Shown: one piece after another, positions 41,263 to 50,927 of the stretch | Position numbering within the stretch: the stretch's first letter is position 1 | Layout of the letters: each line of letters opens with the position of its first letter | Source of the DNA: Vibrio gigantis | GTDB taxonomy: Bacteria > Pseudomonadota > Gammaproteobacteria > Enterobacterales > Vibrionaceae | DNA length: 64,000 nucleotides | Reading direction: 5' to 3' | Assembly: GCF_024347515.1 (NCBI RefSeq) | Contig: NZ_AP025493.1 | Span: forward strand, 1,240,001-1,304,000 | Made by a program: the position numbers and the translations under genes | The notes under the pieces: model-generated | Databases searched by the model: none | The model's input: only the letters and a program-made list of their open reading frames with translations | What the model was told of the DNA's origin: nothing

Positions 41263-43056
41263 TTAAATCCTTACATCATGGCGCTGGTCGCGCCCCCAAA
41301 CCAAGTTGATGATTGCTCGTGAAGCAAAAATACCCGTAAACATACTGGTTAGAAGGCCTAGGCCCAGTGTCAGAGCGAAGCCCTGAATTGGTCCATTACC
41401 AATGGTATACAGAGCCACAGCAACGATCATGGTGGTGACGTTAGCATCGAAAATTGACGAGAAGGCGCTATCGAAACCACGATCGATAGAGCTAGCAAAG
41501 CTTCGTCCTTCTTTCATCTTGTCTCGAATACGCTCGAAGATAAGCACGTTAGTGTCTACCGCCATACCGACAGTCAGTACCAAGCCAGCAATACCTGGCA
41601 GAGTTAATACCGCACCCGGCAACAGGGCAATCAAGCCAAACAATGTGGTCATGTTAACCACCAACGCACAGTTCGCGACCCAACCAAGACGGCGGTACCA
41701 TAGCGCCATAAACGTGAGAGTAAGACCAAGGCCAAGAGCCAAAGCAGCAAAACCGTTAGTTACGTTTTCTGCCCCCAGAGACGGGCCAATGGTACGCTCT
41801 TCAATGATGGTAACAGGCGCGGTTAATGAACCTGCACGCAGCAGTAGAGCAAGTTCTTGTGCTTCCGCCATGCTGCCTGCACCTGTGATTCTGAAGCGGC
41901 TACCCAATTGAGATTGGATGTTCGCAACACTGATTACTTCACTGGTTTTTTCGCTGTTACCGGCTCTGTCACGGCTGTATTCGCTGTAAACAGTCGCCAT
42001 TGGCTTACCGATGTTATGACGAGAAAACTCAGACATTTTCTTACCACCAGCGGAGTCCAGCGTGATGTTTACTTCTGCGCTACCCATCTCACCAATGCCA
42101 CTACGAGCATCGATAATGTGTTCGCCGCTCAGCACTGCTTTGCGAGCAACAACCACACGGTTGCCATCGGTATCTTTTAGCGTTTGAGTGTTACGCGTAG
42201 CGTTATCGTAAACAGAGTAGAACGCCAATGATGCCGTTGCACCAATCACGTCTTTCGCGGCTGCTGGGTCTTGTACACCCGGAAGTTCGATACGAATACG
42301 GCTTTCACCTTGGCGTTGAATCGACGCTTCTGTGATACCTAGTTCTTCAATACGGCTACGCATGATTTGCAGGTTTTGTTGAACCGTTAGGTTACGTAGC
42401 GTTCTTTGCTCTTCTTCAGACTGAGTTAACGTTAGCGATTTATCTGAACGGTCACGTTGCCATAGTGGGAACTCTTCACGAATCAGTTTTTGTGTTTTAT
42501 CGAAATCAGCGTCTGTGCGGAAGTCAAACTGAACTTGGTTGTTCACCACTTTGCCGCGTGCATAGCGTACTTGGCTGGTGATCTCGTCCACCACAGATTG
42601 AGCTTGTGCGTGGTAAACCGGTTCCATGTCTACTTCGAGTAGGAACTGCACACCACCACGTAAGTCAAGGCCGAGCTGAATCGGCGCGAAGCCCATGTCA
42701 GTCAGCCATTTTGGTGCTGCAGGCTCCATTGCTAGCGCTACCGTTGCCTTGTCTAGAAGACGTTCGTTAAGCACTTCCTTGGCCTTCGCTTGCTGTTCTG
42801 CATCTTCCAAGATCACCACTAAACGGTTGTCTTTTTGAAATGCAGATTTAGCTTGGATGCCTTCGCTCGCAAGGTATTGGGTAATTTGGCTTGCATCGAT
42901 GGTCTGTTCAGAACGATTGTTAATTTGAACCGATGCATTCTCGCCATACCAAGAAGGTAAAGCACTCAGAACCATGATGATGATAGTGGCGATAAGTACC
43001 ACGTATTTCCACTTTGAGTAGTGGTTAATTTGTTTTCTTGGAATGCGTTTTTTCAC
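41263..43056 (-). CDS. secD: Protein translocase subunit SecD (second copy)
   Basis: A 597-aa inner-membrane subunit. The N-terminal TM is followed by LGLDLRGGVQFLLEVD and the periplasmic P1 domain, and later TM segments include the proton-path Asp in GMAVDTNVLIFERIRDKMKEG. The head domain has SIQRQGESRIRIELPGVQDPAAAKDVIGATA. I start at GTG 43056 with AAGAGA 8-9 bases upstream; a TTG at 43062 is too close. It forms a two-gene operon with secF. Vibrio species have two SecDF pairs of different ion use; the sequence cannot tell which this is, although the missing yajC suggests the second. Confidence 0.92.
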   Translation of the reverse strand: MKKRIPRKQINHYSKWKYVVLIATIIIMVLSALPSWYGENASVQINNRSEQTIDASQITQYLASEGIQAKSAFQKDNRLVVILEDAEQQAKAKEVLNERLLDKATVALAMEPAAPKWLTDMGFAPIQLGLDLRGGVQFLLEVDMEPVYHAQAQSVVDEITSQVRYARGKVVNNQVQFDFRTDADFDKTQKLIREEFPLWQRDRSDKSLTLTQSEEEQRTLRNLTVQQNLQIMRSRIEELGITEASIQRQGESRIRIELPGVQDPAAAKDVIGATASLAFYSVYDNATRNTQTLKDTDGNRVVVARKAVLSGEHIIDARSGIGEMGSAEVNITLDSAGGKKMSEFSRHNIGKPMATVYSEYSRDRAGNSEKTSEVISVANIQSQLGSRFRITGAGSMAEAQELALLLRAGSLTAPVTIIEERTIGPSLGAENVTNGFAALALGLGLTLTFMALWYRRLGWVANCALVVNMTTLFGLIALLPGAVLTLPGIAGLVLTVGMAVDTNVLIFERIRDKMKEGRSFASSIDRGFDSAFSSIFDANVTTMIVAVALYTIGNGPIQGFALTLGLGLLTSMFTGIFASRAIINLVWGRDQRHDVRI

Positions 43057-43223
43057 AGTCAAGATCTCTTATTTTAACTAAGTTTTGCGAACGCGAACGA
43101 TAGCTAACCGCAACCAGACCAAACTGATTGAACGGCAGCAGAGTACATTCGCGAATTGTTTTTGGGATTGGCTAGAGCAACGGATACAAGGGATCGTCGA
43201 TGCGACCAATCAGGGTCAAACGA

Positions 43224-43730
43224 TTAGCTAAGAAGTTCTCGGAAATGCGAGTATTGGATGTTGCCCTCTTTCCACCCCGAAAGCCGGGAGGACGGAGAGC
43301 TCACAATACTGGTCCAGTGCTGCTTGGAATCCAACAACGGTGTATTGAAAAGCAGAGAGGCCAGTAGTGAAGGGGGAGAGAAGTCAATCAGTAGATGATA
43401 AGCAGGCTCAAGATCGGGCACGCTTTCTTGTTCATTACTGAGCATACGTCTGAAGTTTACTGCTTGAAGGCTAGACTCAGTATCGTGATAGTTAGAACTG
43501 TCACCAGAAGGAACAGTGCCAAACTGAGCCTTATCGCACTCTAAGTAGCTCGACGGATTATCCGTAGCGGCTTGTTTACACAGGTCACTCTGTGAAGATT
43601 GCTCTTGAGCCGAGTAGATTTGAAATGGCTTAGAAGGAAACGAATAGCCGTTAGAATTCACTAAGCCAAAGCTCAGTAAAAACAACATTAAGACTAATCG
43701 GGTACCCAGTTTAAGCAATCTAATATCCAA
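43224..43730 (-). CDS. Exported hypothetical protein upstream of secDF
   Basis: I do not recognise a domain. The 168-aa frame begins with TTG (weak GAGAA upstream) and a hydrophobic signal segment (LLKLGTRLVLMLFLLSFGLVNSNG, residues 5-28), followed by a polar, Ser/Gln-rich region with two cysteines (DLCKQAATDNPSSYLECDKA) and a C-terminal half rich in Leu and Ser. It is on the same strand as secD, 167 bases before it, and may share its promoter or carry its own. Existence as a gene is only moderately supported. Confidence 0.5.
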   Translation of the reverse strand: MDIRLLKLGTRLVLMLFLLSFGLVNSNGYSFPSKPFQIYSAQEQSSQSDLCKQAATDNPSSYLECDKAQFGTVPSGDSSNYHDTESSLQAVNFRRMLSNEQESVPDLEPAYHLLIDFSPPSLLASLLFNTPLLDSKQHWTSIVSSPSSRLSGWKEGNIQYSHFRELLS

Positions 43731-43844
43731 ACAACATTCTCGTAGATCGTCAATCTACAATACAAATGAAACGCTGTCTTGATTTAAAACATTTTTTTAG
43801 AAAATGATTCGATGCAACCGATTAAGCGTCATCGTTCTAAAGAA

Positions 43845-43876
43845 AAGAAAAAGCCAAGCAACAAGGCTTGGCTTTC
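43845..43876 (-). terminator. Terminator of the second M16 gene
   Basis: On the minus strand AAAGCCAAGC pairs with GCTTGGCTTT around a 6-base loop, followed by TTCTTTTCTTT. Confidence 0.92.
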
Positions 43877-43941
43877 AATTACGTATGCGTCCAACTCTTA
43901 TCGTTATGACGTTTTATAGCTATTACACAGTATCAAAGCGA

Positions 43942-46710
43942 TTAAACTTCAGGTCGCATGATGTTCTTAACCTTACGGCTATTTTCACCAAAGATACGTT
44001 GTACTAACTCATTCATCTGTTCTGTTGAAATTGATCTCGCCACTCGCTCAACTTGAGACAAAGCTTCGATATCGTAACCATGAAGTAGATAACGAGACAC
44101 ATACCACGCTTGGTCGATAGAGCTCATCTCAAGAGGCGTGAAGTCAGCTTCAAACTGCTTCACTGCTGCTTGCATTTCCTTTTCAGAAACGCCTTGTAGG
44201 AGGTCTGCAATCACCTTATCAATCGCCACCTCGACTTGATCGACATTTTCTGGCGCTATCATCGCACCAATAACCCATTCATTACTCAACTCGCTGTCTG
44301 TAGACGCCGAATACGTATAAGGCGAGTAATCCAAGCTCAACTCTTCACGAATATAAGTATCTAAACGAGTCGCTAGCAAACGTTGCAGTAAATCTTCCAT
44401 GAAAACATCTTTTGCCGACATTTTAACTTCAATATTAGACTCAGAGATAACTCGTAAGACGTACTCTGCGCTATTCACATTGTTAATCGCTAAATCAATA
44501 CGTGACTCTAATGGCTCGTTGTAAGCCACTTTAAACTCAGGTACCGCCGCTTTTTTCAATGGAATAGAAGCCAAGTACTGCTGAACCAAAGGCTTCAATA
44601 CACTTGGGTCGATGTCACCCACGATCACTAGTTGGTTGTGTCTCATTTGACCAAACAGCTGCTGATGAAGGTTATCGACATCTTCCACTGAAACCGCTTC
44701 AACACGCTCTTTATCAACAAAAAGGTGACTACTGTCCGGACTGTAGATATTTTGATTTATTGCGCGCTCAAACTGACCGACGGGGCTACTCAATAAAGAT
44801 TCTTGTCCCTGTACAAACTCTTGCTTGACTGCCTCTAACTGCTCGGGATTAATTTTAGGTGCAGTGATAAAGGTATAAAGCGCAGCAAACGTATCTTTAA
44901 GCCCATCTTTTTTAATATTAAATTCGATACCATGGCGAGTATTGCCAATAAAAGAATCCGCTCGAATATCTTCACGGTCAAAATACGCTAGAAGTTCAGA
45001 TCCCGTAAATTCACCGACACCACTTCGAGCGAACGTAGGTAACGCAACCTCAACGGCGGGGTATAAGCTCGGATCCAACGCGGCTTTTCCACCAAGGCTC
45101 ATGTACATCACACCAACATCATCACCTGCAACATAGTCACGCAAGTACCACATGTCGATACCATTACTTAACGTCCACTTTTGGATGTATGGGTCTACGG
45201 ACATTTGTTCAGCAAGTACAACCTCACCTTGCGAACTAGGGACAGCAAAAGCACTGGCTGTTCCAATCGCGATCGGCGGAATTCCCGCCTCATTATACGT
45301 GGTTCTAAAACTATCGAGAGAGTTGACGACCGCAGTTCGATCTTCAGAGTCGTCCATGCCAATAACAAGGAAGTAATCATCAGAGAGCAAGTTTTGGATG
45401 TTGTCGTTAATCGCTTCAAGGTTTAGGTTTGCAATGAAGGTTTCCAAACTCGCTTGATAATCTTTCTGTGATTGGACAATTCGCTCAGTCACAAGCGTAC
45501 TCGCTTTGTAGTTCGCGTGTTCAACGCTGTCCATTTTATCCCAATCATGCTCGATGTTATCCAACAAGTCTTGGTAGTAATGCTGCTCGCCGACGATATC
45601 CGTTTTCGACACGCCAAAGTCACGCAGTGATGCCAATGTAGAGAGTAACTCTTGTTGGATAACTTCACGACCGCCAGCCGGAAACCCAACACTTATTGAC
45701 GAATAGTTCAAAGAGCCCATTCGATAGCTATCAGACGCTATCCATTGAGTCGGCAGTGCGGCATCATTGAATACCGCTTCTAATCTTTGTCGAATCAATT
45801 GTTGAGCAGTTTCATCCAACCAGCGTTGATGCTGCTGAGCATGATTTTCAACTCTATTTAAACCTCGGTTAAACGTTAAAGTAATGCTTGGTGCTTCTCT
45901 TCCTGCATACTCAACATAATTACCTTCATTGAACGAGGTCACTTTCTGTTTCTCTGGTCTCGGCGTGTCGCCACGCTCCCAACTAGAAAACTTTTCTTCA
46001 ATGAGTGGAATCACGGTTTTGATGTCCACATCACCAGAAACGACCAGCTCGACTATTTGAGGTTGGTACCAAGTCTGATAAAAGTTAGTGATACCTTGAG
46101 GAGTGGCATTAATAATCGACGATTTAGTCCCTAATGCATCTTGAGATTCGTACGGACCTCCTTCAATGAAGTGATCATAAAATATCTCTCCAAATGACTT
46201 ATCATCGAGGCGAGCCATACGAAACTCTCCAAGAACCACGCCTTTCTCTTTTTCAACTTCTGAACTTGATAGATCCAGACCATCACCAATGTCACGCATC
46301 CACGTTAGAGCAGACTGCAATTGGATGTTATCTGGCAAATCTAACTGGTAGACCGTCTCTTCATAAGAGGTGTAAGCGTTAATATCAGCACCAAAGCTAG
46401 CACCTGCATCTTCGAATAGACGAATCACATCATTTTCAGAGAAGTTCTTACTGCCATTGAATGCCATGTGTTCCAAGAAGTGCGCGTAGCCTTCTTGCTG
46501 ATCAGTCTCTTGAATCGAACCCGCGTGAACGACTAAACGTACAGATACCGATGCTTCATGATCTGGATAAACATGATAGGTAAGGCCATTTTCTAGCTGG
46601 CCTGATCTCCATGCCGGATCCGGCTGGATTAAGTTTTCGGTGTTTTTTGGTGTTGAGCTACAGCCAACCAAAGTTAGGCATAGAGCCGTCGCTAAATAAT
46701 ATGTTTTCAT
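43942..46710 (-). CDS. M16 family zinc metallopeptidase lipoprotein, copy 2
   Basis: A 922-aa lipoprotein. The signal sequence ends in LVGC with the lipidated Cys17. Two M16 halves are present; the first has the inverted zinc motif HFLEH (H77, E80, H81) with a further Glu near residue 157 (EKEKGVVLGEF), and the second half lacks a zinc site, as in pitrilysin relatives. It should cut peptides in the periplasm. It is a tandem paralogue of the gene at 47073-49835 (N-termini alike: NGLTYHVYPD, then HAGS and EHMAFNGSKNF). Last gene of the export/regulator locus. Confidence 0.93.
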   Translation of the reverse strand: MKTYYLATALCLTLVGCSSTPKNTENLIQPDPAWRSGQLENGLTYHVYPDHEASVSVRLVVHAGSIQETDQQEGYAHFLEHMAFNGSKNFSENDVIRLFEDAGASFGADINAYTSYEETVYQLDLPDNIQLQSALTWMRDIGDGLDLSSSEVEKEKGVVLGEFRMARLDDKSFGEIFYDHFIEGGPYESQDALGTKSSIINATPQGITNFYQTWYQPQIVELVVSGDVDIKTVIPLIEEKFSSWERGDTPRPEKQKVTSFNEGNYVEYAGREAPSITLTFNRGLNRVENHAQQHQRWLDETAQQLIRQRLEAVFNDAALPTQWIASDSYRMGSLNYSSISVGFPAGGREVIQQELLSTLASLRDFGVSKTDIVGEQHYYQDLLDNIEHDWDKMDSVEHANYKASTLVTERIVQSQKDYQASLETFIANLNLEAINDNIQNLLSDDYFLVIGMDDSEDRTAVVNSLDSFRTTYNEAGIPPIAIGTASAFAVPSSQGEVVLAEQMSVDPYIQKWTLSNGIDMWYLRDYVAGDDVGVMYMSLGGKAALDPSLYPAVEVALPTFARSGVGEFTGSELLAYFDREDIRADSFIGNTRHGIEFNIKKDGLKDTFAALYTFITAPKINPEQLEAVKQEFVQGQESLLSSPVGQFERAINQNIYSPDSSHLFVDKERVEAVSVEDVDNLHQQLFGQMRHNQLVIVGDIDPSVLKPLVQQYLASIPLKKAAVPEFKVAYNEPLESRIDLAINNVNSAEYVLRVISESNIEVKMSAKDVFMEDLLQRLLATRLDTYIREELSLDYSPYTYSASTDSELSNEWVIGAMIAPENVDQVEVAIDKVIADLLQGVSEKEMQAAVKQFEADFTPLEMSSIDQAWYVSRYLLHGYDIEALSQVERVARSISTEQMNELVQRIFGENSRKVKNIMRPEV

Positions 46711-46897
46711 AACAACCTCTTAATGTCATTCATCGACAATATACAGATTGAGTTAATGATTATTATTTAATATTGAACCGGGTGAGTATCTTTGTGATCT
46801 GGATCTTTATTTTATAAATTATCGAGCGATATGTAAGATCACTGTATTCATTTGAATTAGCGTTTTAATAAGAACCTATCACATCCCTTTAAGCTAG

Positions 46898-46979
46898 TTC
46901 TCTACATCCCCTTAAACAGCGCTTGCGAGGCACTGTTTCTGAGTGGTTTTGCCAAAACTCATCAAGATTCAGCGCAATA
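46898..46979 (-). pseudogene. Relic of the LytTR response regulator 3' end
   Basis: 46904-46933 matches 50009-50038, the end of the response regulator gene, at 28 of 30 bases, and still encodes ASQALFKGM then a stop. Just upstream on the minus strand is the equivalent of ALNxDEFWQxH from the same gene. About 100 bases between the two segments are deleted, breaking the frame. It lies upstream of the second peptidase gene exactly where the intact regulator lies upstream of the first. Confidence 0.85.
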
Positions 46980-47012
46980 AAAAAGCCAAATGCTTGAACA
47001 TTTGGCTTCTAA
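46976..47012 (-). terminator. Terminator of the first M16 gene
   Basis: Minus-strand AGCCAAATG/CATTTGGCT stem with a 6-base loop, then TTTTTTATT. The remainder of the 46711-47072 gap is the regulator relic and promoter-like AT-rich sequence. Confidence 0.88.
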
Positions 47013-47072
47013 GTGAATTCACATATAAAGGGTAGAAGCGGCTTTCAAGAAAAACCACTCACCTAACTAGAT

Positions 47073-49835
47073 TTAACTTTGTGGTCTCAACAAATTCTTC
47101 AACTGATAGCTGTTATCACCAAAAATTTCTTTCGCGTACTCTGTCATATCTTGACTAGAAATTGAGTCTGCCGTTCCCTGTAGATCAAACAACGCCTCAA
47201 AACCATAGTCATGAATGAAATAACGAGAAATAAACCAAGCTTGCTGAGTGGGCTTATATTTTAGTGGAGTAAGGTCCGCCACAAGCTGCTTAGCTGCCGT
47301 TCGAGTCTCATCTTCAGAAATCCCTTTTGCGGCTTCAACAATGATCTCATCAATCGCCTGCTCAATTTTATCTGAGTTTTCTGGAGCAGTTGAAGAGCCT
47401 ATTAACCAGTCATAACTAGGCTCACTGTCTTGTGAGACCGAGTACACATAAGGCGCATAATCCAAACCTAACTCTTCACGAACATACGCTGTTAGACGGC
47501 TCGACAATACACGCTGAAGCATATCGTCCATAAACACATCTTTTGCGGTTTTATCCCGAGCTTGCTGGGAAATCACACGCAATAAATACTGACTGCTGTC
47601 TTCATTATTGATGGATATATCCATTCGTTCTTTCGAATCAGTACTATAAGCCACCTGATACTGAGGAGACACAGCGGCTTCTAATGGCAGTGAAGCAACA
47701 TATTGACGCACAAGAGGCTTAATTTCAGCTGGATTAATATCAGCAACAATAACCAATGTGTTGTCTCTTAACTTTTGGAAGAGTTGATGCTGAACGTCAA
47801 GTATATCTTGCGACGTAACAGCCTTAATATCGTCACTTTCAAGCATCATGTGGCGGCTGCTTGTTTGATAGCTATTTCGATTAACCATCTGAATAAACTG
47901 ACCAACTGGCGTTTCTAAATATGCTGTACGATCTTGAGCAAATTCAGACTTCACAGCCTCAAGCTGATCACTGTCTATTTTAGGTTCGGTTATAATGGTG
48001 TGCAGCGCAGCTAAACCCTCTGCGAGCGTCTTTTTCTTAGCGCTTATCTCAAAGCCATGATGAGTAAAGTTGATGAAAGGATAGATTTCAATGTCTTCGC
48101 GTCTCAAATGAGCAGTTAACTCCGAACCGCTAAATTTACCAACACCGCTACGAATCGAAGCTGGCAGGGCAATCTCTACAGCTGGAAACAGTGAAGGATC
48201 CAACGCCGCTTTCCCCCCCTCACTTGCATAGTAGACCCCAACACTATTACCAGCCTCAGAGTTACGGAGATACAAAACTTCAATGCCATTGCTCAATGTC
48301 CATTGCTTCAAATTAGGATCGTCACTCACCTGAACTTGCTTTACAATTTCGCCTTGAGACGCTGGCACACTAAACGCCGAGCTTGCGGTAACGAGCAATG
48401 GCCTGTTACCTGTCTTTTTGTAGGCTTTTCTGACACCTTTTAGCTCGTTATTCATAGCCTGCAAGTCTTCTTTAGAAGATAAACCTAACCCCAAAATATA
48501 TGGGCTAGAAAGTAAATCATCTAAATTATCATTTACGGCTTCCAGATCCGTACTCGAAAGAAACGCTTTCAAACTCGATTTATAATCAAGCTGTGATTGA
48601 ACCGTCTGGTTGATCACCAGCGCCGTCGACTTACCGTCAGCATGAGCTACTGCGTCCATTCTCGCCCAGTTAGCCTGAATGTCATCAAGGTTCGCTTGGT
48701 ATTGCTGTATCACACTCGTAAACTCATATTCGCTCACACCATGATCACGCAATGAGGCAAGAGTAGAAATAAACTGCTGTTGGCTTTGCTCTCGACTATC
48801 GACAGGAAAGCCAACCGTAGTAAGGGAATACCGTTGGTAATCTAAGAAATAGGGAGTCGAAGCAACCCATTGCACTGGCAATGCAGCGTCAACAAAATCT
48901 GAATTCAACCTTTGTTGGATGAGTTGTTGAGCAATATCATCTAGCCAAAGCTGATGTTGTTGCTCATGGCTCTGTGTCACTCTTTGCCCACGCTCAATCA
49001 CTATCCCGATGCTCGGTGGCTCGCTCCCAGCTCCATACGCCACAAAATCTTGAGTATTGTAATCCGTTGACTGGTTTTTCACGGGTAACGGTGTTGTACC
49101 TCTTTGCCAGCCAGAGAAACTTTCTTCAATCAAAGGGATCACTTCTGCCAGTGTGATATCACCAGAGACAATCACCTCGGTTAACTGGGGTTGATACCAC
49201 GTTTGGTAAAAGTTATTTAGTTCTTGAATATTCGCATTAGAAACGGATTCTTTATTACCAATGGGATCGTTGCTTTGGTAATTCGTGCCCTCAACCATGT
49301 GATCGTAGAACTTAAATGAGAGAGGTTTATCTTCAACTCGTGTGTGTCGAAACTCCCCTAATATCACTCCTTTCTCTTTTTCGATCTCATCTCCTGACAG
49401 CAGTAAACCATCGCCAATATCTCTAAACCATGCCAACGCTTTATCTAGATTCTTATTGTCGGGTAGATCTAACTTATAGAGGGTTTCTTGATAAGAGGTA
49501 TAAGCATTCAAGTCAGCACCAAAACTAGCACCAGACTGCTCAAACAACGCTACTACATCGTTTCCTGAAAAATTTTTGCTGCCATTAAACGCCATATGCT
49601 CGACAAAATGGGCATAACCTTTTTGCTGCTGGCTCTCTTGAAAAGAGCCAGCATGCACCAGTAAGCGTACCGATACTGGTTGTTCTCGGTCAGGGTAAAC
49701 ATGGTAGGTTAAGCCGTTGTCTAATTCGCCTGTGACCCAGTATGGGTCAGATTTCAATAACGTCTGTTGCTGAGGAGTAGAAGTGCAACCTAGCAATGTG
49801 GAGCTCAATACGATGACTAAATAGTTTGCTTTCAT
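47073..49835 (-). CDS. M16 family zinc metallopeptidase lipoprotein, copy 1
   Basis: A 920-aa lipoprotein with lipobox LLGC (Cys17) and zinc motif HFVEH (H76, E79, H80), followed by NAYTSYQETLYKLDLPD and EKEKGVILGEF with the distal Glu. The C-terminal half has the second M16 domain without the zinc residues. Likely periplasmic-side peptidase, either degrading small or signal peptides or maturing a peptide handled by the neighbouring exporter; that link is inferred. It lies 171 bases after the response regulator gene and has AAAGAGA as RBS. Paralogue of 43942-46710. Confidence 0.93.
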   Translation of the reverse strand: MKANYLVIVLSSTLLGCTSTPQQQTLLKSDPYWVTGELDNGLTYHVYPDREQPVSVRLLVHAGSFQESQQQKGYAHFVEHMAFNGSKNFSGNDVVALFEQSGASFGADLNAYTSYQETLYKLDLPDNKNLDKALAWFRDIGDGLLLSGDEIEKEKGVILGEFRHTRVEDKPLSFKFYDHMVEGTNYQSNDPIGNKESVSNANIQELNNFYQTWYQPQLTEVIVSGDITLAEVIPLIEESFSGWQRGTTPLPVKNQSTDYNTQDFVAYGAGSEPPSIGIVIERGQRVTQSHEQQHQLWLDDIAQQLIQQRLNSDFVDAALPVQWVASTPYFLDYQRYSLTTVGFPVDSREQSQQQFISTLASLRDHGVSEYEFTSVIQQYQANLDDIQANWARMDAVAHADGKSTALVINQTVQSQLDYKSSLKAFLSSTDLEAVNDNLDDLLSSPYILGLGLSSKEDLQAMNNELKGVRKAYKKTGNRPLLVTASSAFSVPASQGEIVKQVQVSDDPNLKQWTLSNGIEVLYLRNSEAGNSVGVYYASEGGKAALDPSLFPAVEIALPASIRSGVGKFSGSELTAHLRREDIEIYPFINFTHHGFEISAKKKTLAEGLAALHTIITEPKIDSDQLEAVKSEFAQDRTAYLETPVGQFIQMVNRNSYQTSSRHMMLESDDIKAVTSQDILDVQHQLFQKLRDNTLVIVADINPAEIKPLVRQYVASLPLEAAVSPQYQVAYSTDSKERMDISINNEDSSQYLLRVISQQARDKTAKDVFMDDMLQRVLSSRLTAYVREELGLDYAPYVYSVSQDSEPSYDWLIGSSTAPENSDKIEQAIDEIIVEAAKGISEDETRTAAKQLVADLTPLKYKPTQQAWFISRYFIHDYGFEALFDLQGTADSISSQDMTEYAKEIFGDNSYQLKNLLRPQS

Positions 49836-50006
49836 AACGATCTCTTTGAAGGGCTTTACCCCAATATATCCGATCGCAAAAGTGTAATAATTCTACATTA
49901 AATCAAACGACTAAAATTTTAGAGTCACTCGATATAACTATGAAAGTGTTTGATTTATAAATTACATGAATTAATTGAAGAGCCGATATGTAGCGCCTTT
50001 TGTTCG

Positions 50007-50855
50007 CTACATGCCTTTAAACAGCGCTTGCGAGGCACGGCTGATTGGCAACTTCTCACCGGATACATACGCCGACATCTGGCCGGATAGTCCTTTTTTG
50101 ACCTTATCAATAGCCGACACTTTCACTACCACTGAACGATGGATCTGCCAAAACTCATCTGGATTAAGTTGAGCGAGTAACTCCTTTAGAGATACACGAA
50201 GAATAAACTCCTCTAATAGCCCACCCTGCCCTTTCTTAAATATCGATACGTACTTATCTTCTGCTTTAAAATACGCCACATCATCGACGGCGATTAGGTG
50301 AATGTCTTCCCCAACACTGGCTTTGAGCCACGTGAGATACTTTTTCTGCGATAGATAAGGAGGCTGAACTTGTTGTGAGGTCGATTGGGATAGCAGTTGA
50401 AGCTGAGCCATTAACGCCGTGATATCAGGTTGTTCGGGGAGGTTACCTATTTGCGATTGGTTACTCGACAGACGCGCTTGCACCTTCTGACAGGTAGCAA
50501 GTAGGCGCTCTTCATTGATTGGCTTAAGCAGGTAATCCATCGCATTGTGTTCAAAGGCTTTAACTGCGTATTCATCATAAGCCGTAATGAACACAATCAA
50601 TGGCGGCGAATCTAGCTTGTTGAGTTGTTTCGCTAGTGAGATTCCATCCAGCTCAGGCATACGAATATCGAGAAACGCCACGTCGGGCTTAAGCTGCTGA
50701 ATACTTTGCATCGCCTCCAAACCGTTTTGTGCCTTGCTGACGATCTCTAGCTCCGGCCAAACCTCAGCCAAGCTCTTGTCTAAGTGATGCCTTAACAGTG
50801 CTTCATCATCTGCGATAATCGCCGTTACGCTCGGCTGTATTGCTGGGTTGTTCAT
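50007..50855 (-). CDS. LytTR-family response regulator
   Basis: A 282-aa regulator. The receiver has DDE near residue 16, the phospho-acceptor D63 (FLDIRMPELDG) and Lys in DYLLKPI. The LytTR DNA-binding domain (about 180-282) has LTWLKASVGEDIHLIAVDDVAYFKAEDKYVSIF and NPDEFWQIHRSVVVKVSAI. Such domains bind direct repeats upstream of targets. Coexpressed with the kinase 72 bases upstream. It is the last gene before the peptidases. A hairpin (TGTAGCG/CGCTACA, 49989-50011) spans its stop codon and may trim or attenuate readthrough into the peptidase gene. Confidence 0.95.
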   Translation of the reverse strand: MNNPAIQPSVTAIIADDEALLRHHLDKSLAEVWPELEIVSKAQNGLEAMQSIQQLKPDVAFLDIRMPELDGISLAKQLNKLDSPPLIVFITAYDEYAVKAFEHNAMDYLLKPINEERLLATCQKVQARLSSNQSQIGNLPEQPDITALMAQLQLLSQSTSQQVQPPYLSQKKYLTWLKASVGEDIHLIAVDDVAYFKAEDKYVSIFKKGQGGLLEEFILRVSLKELLAQLNPDEFWQIHRSVVVKVSAIDKVKKGLSGQMSAYVSGEKLPISRASQALFKGM

Positions 50856-50927
50856 GGTTAATCCTTTAAATTCACACTGTAAATCGTCTATTTTTCGTCA
50901 CTGTTCTGTACTTTCTGGTGCGTAGTT

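Noticed and set aside
41402..42180. Long plus-strand frames opposite secD
   Set aside because: Shadow frames of a strongly conserved gene.
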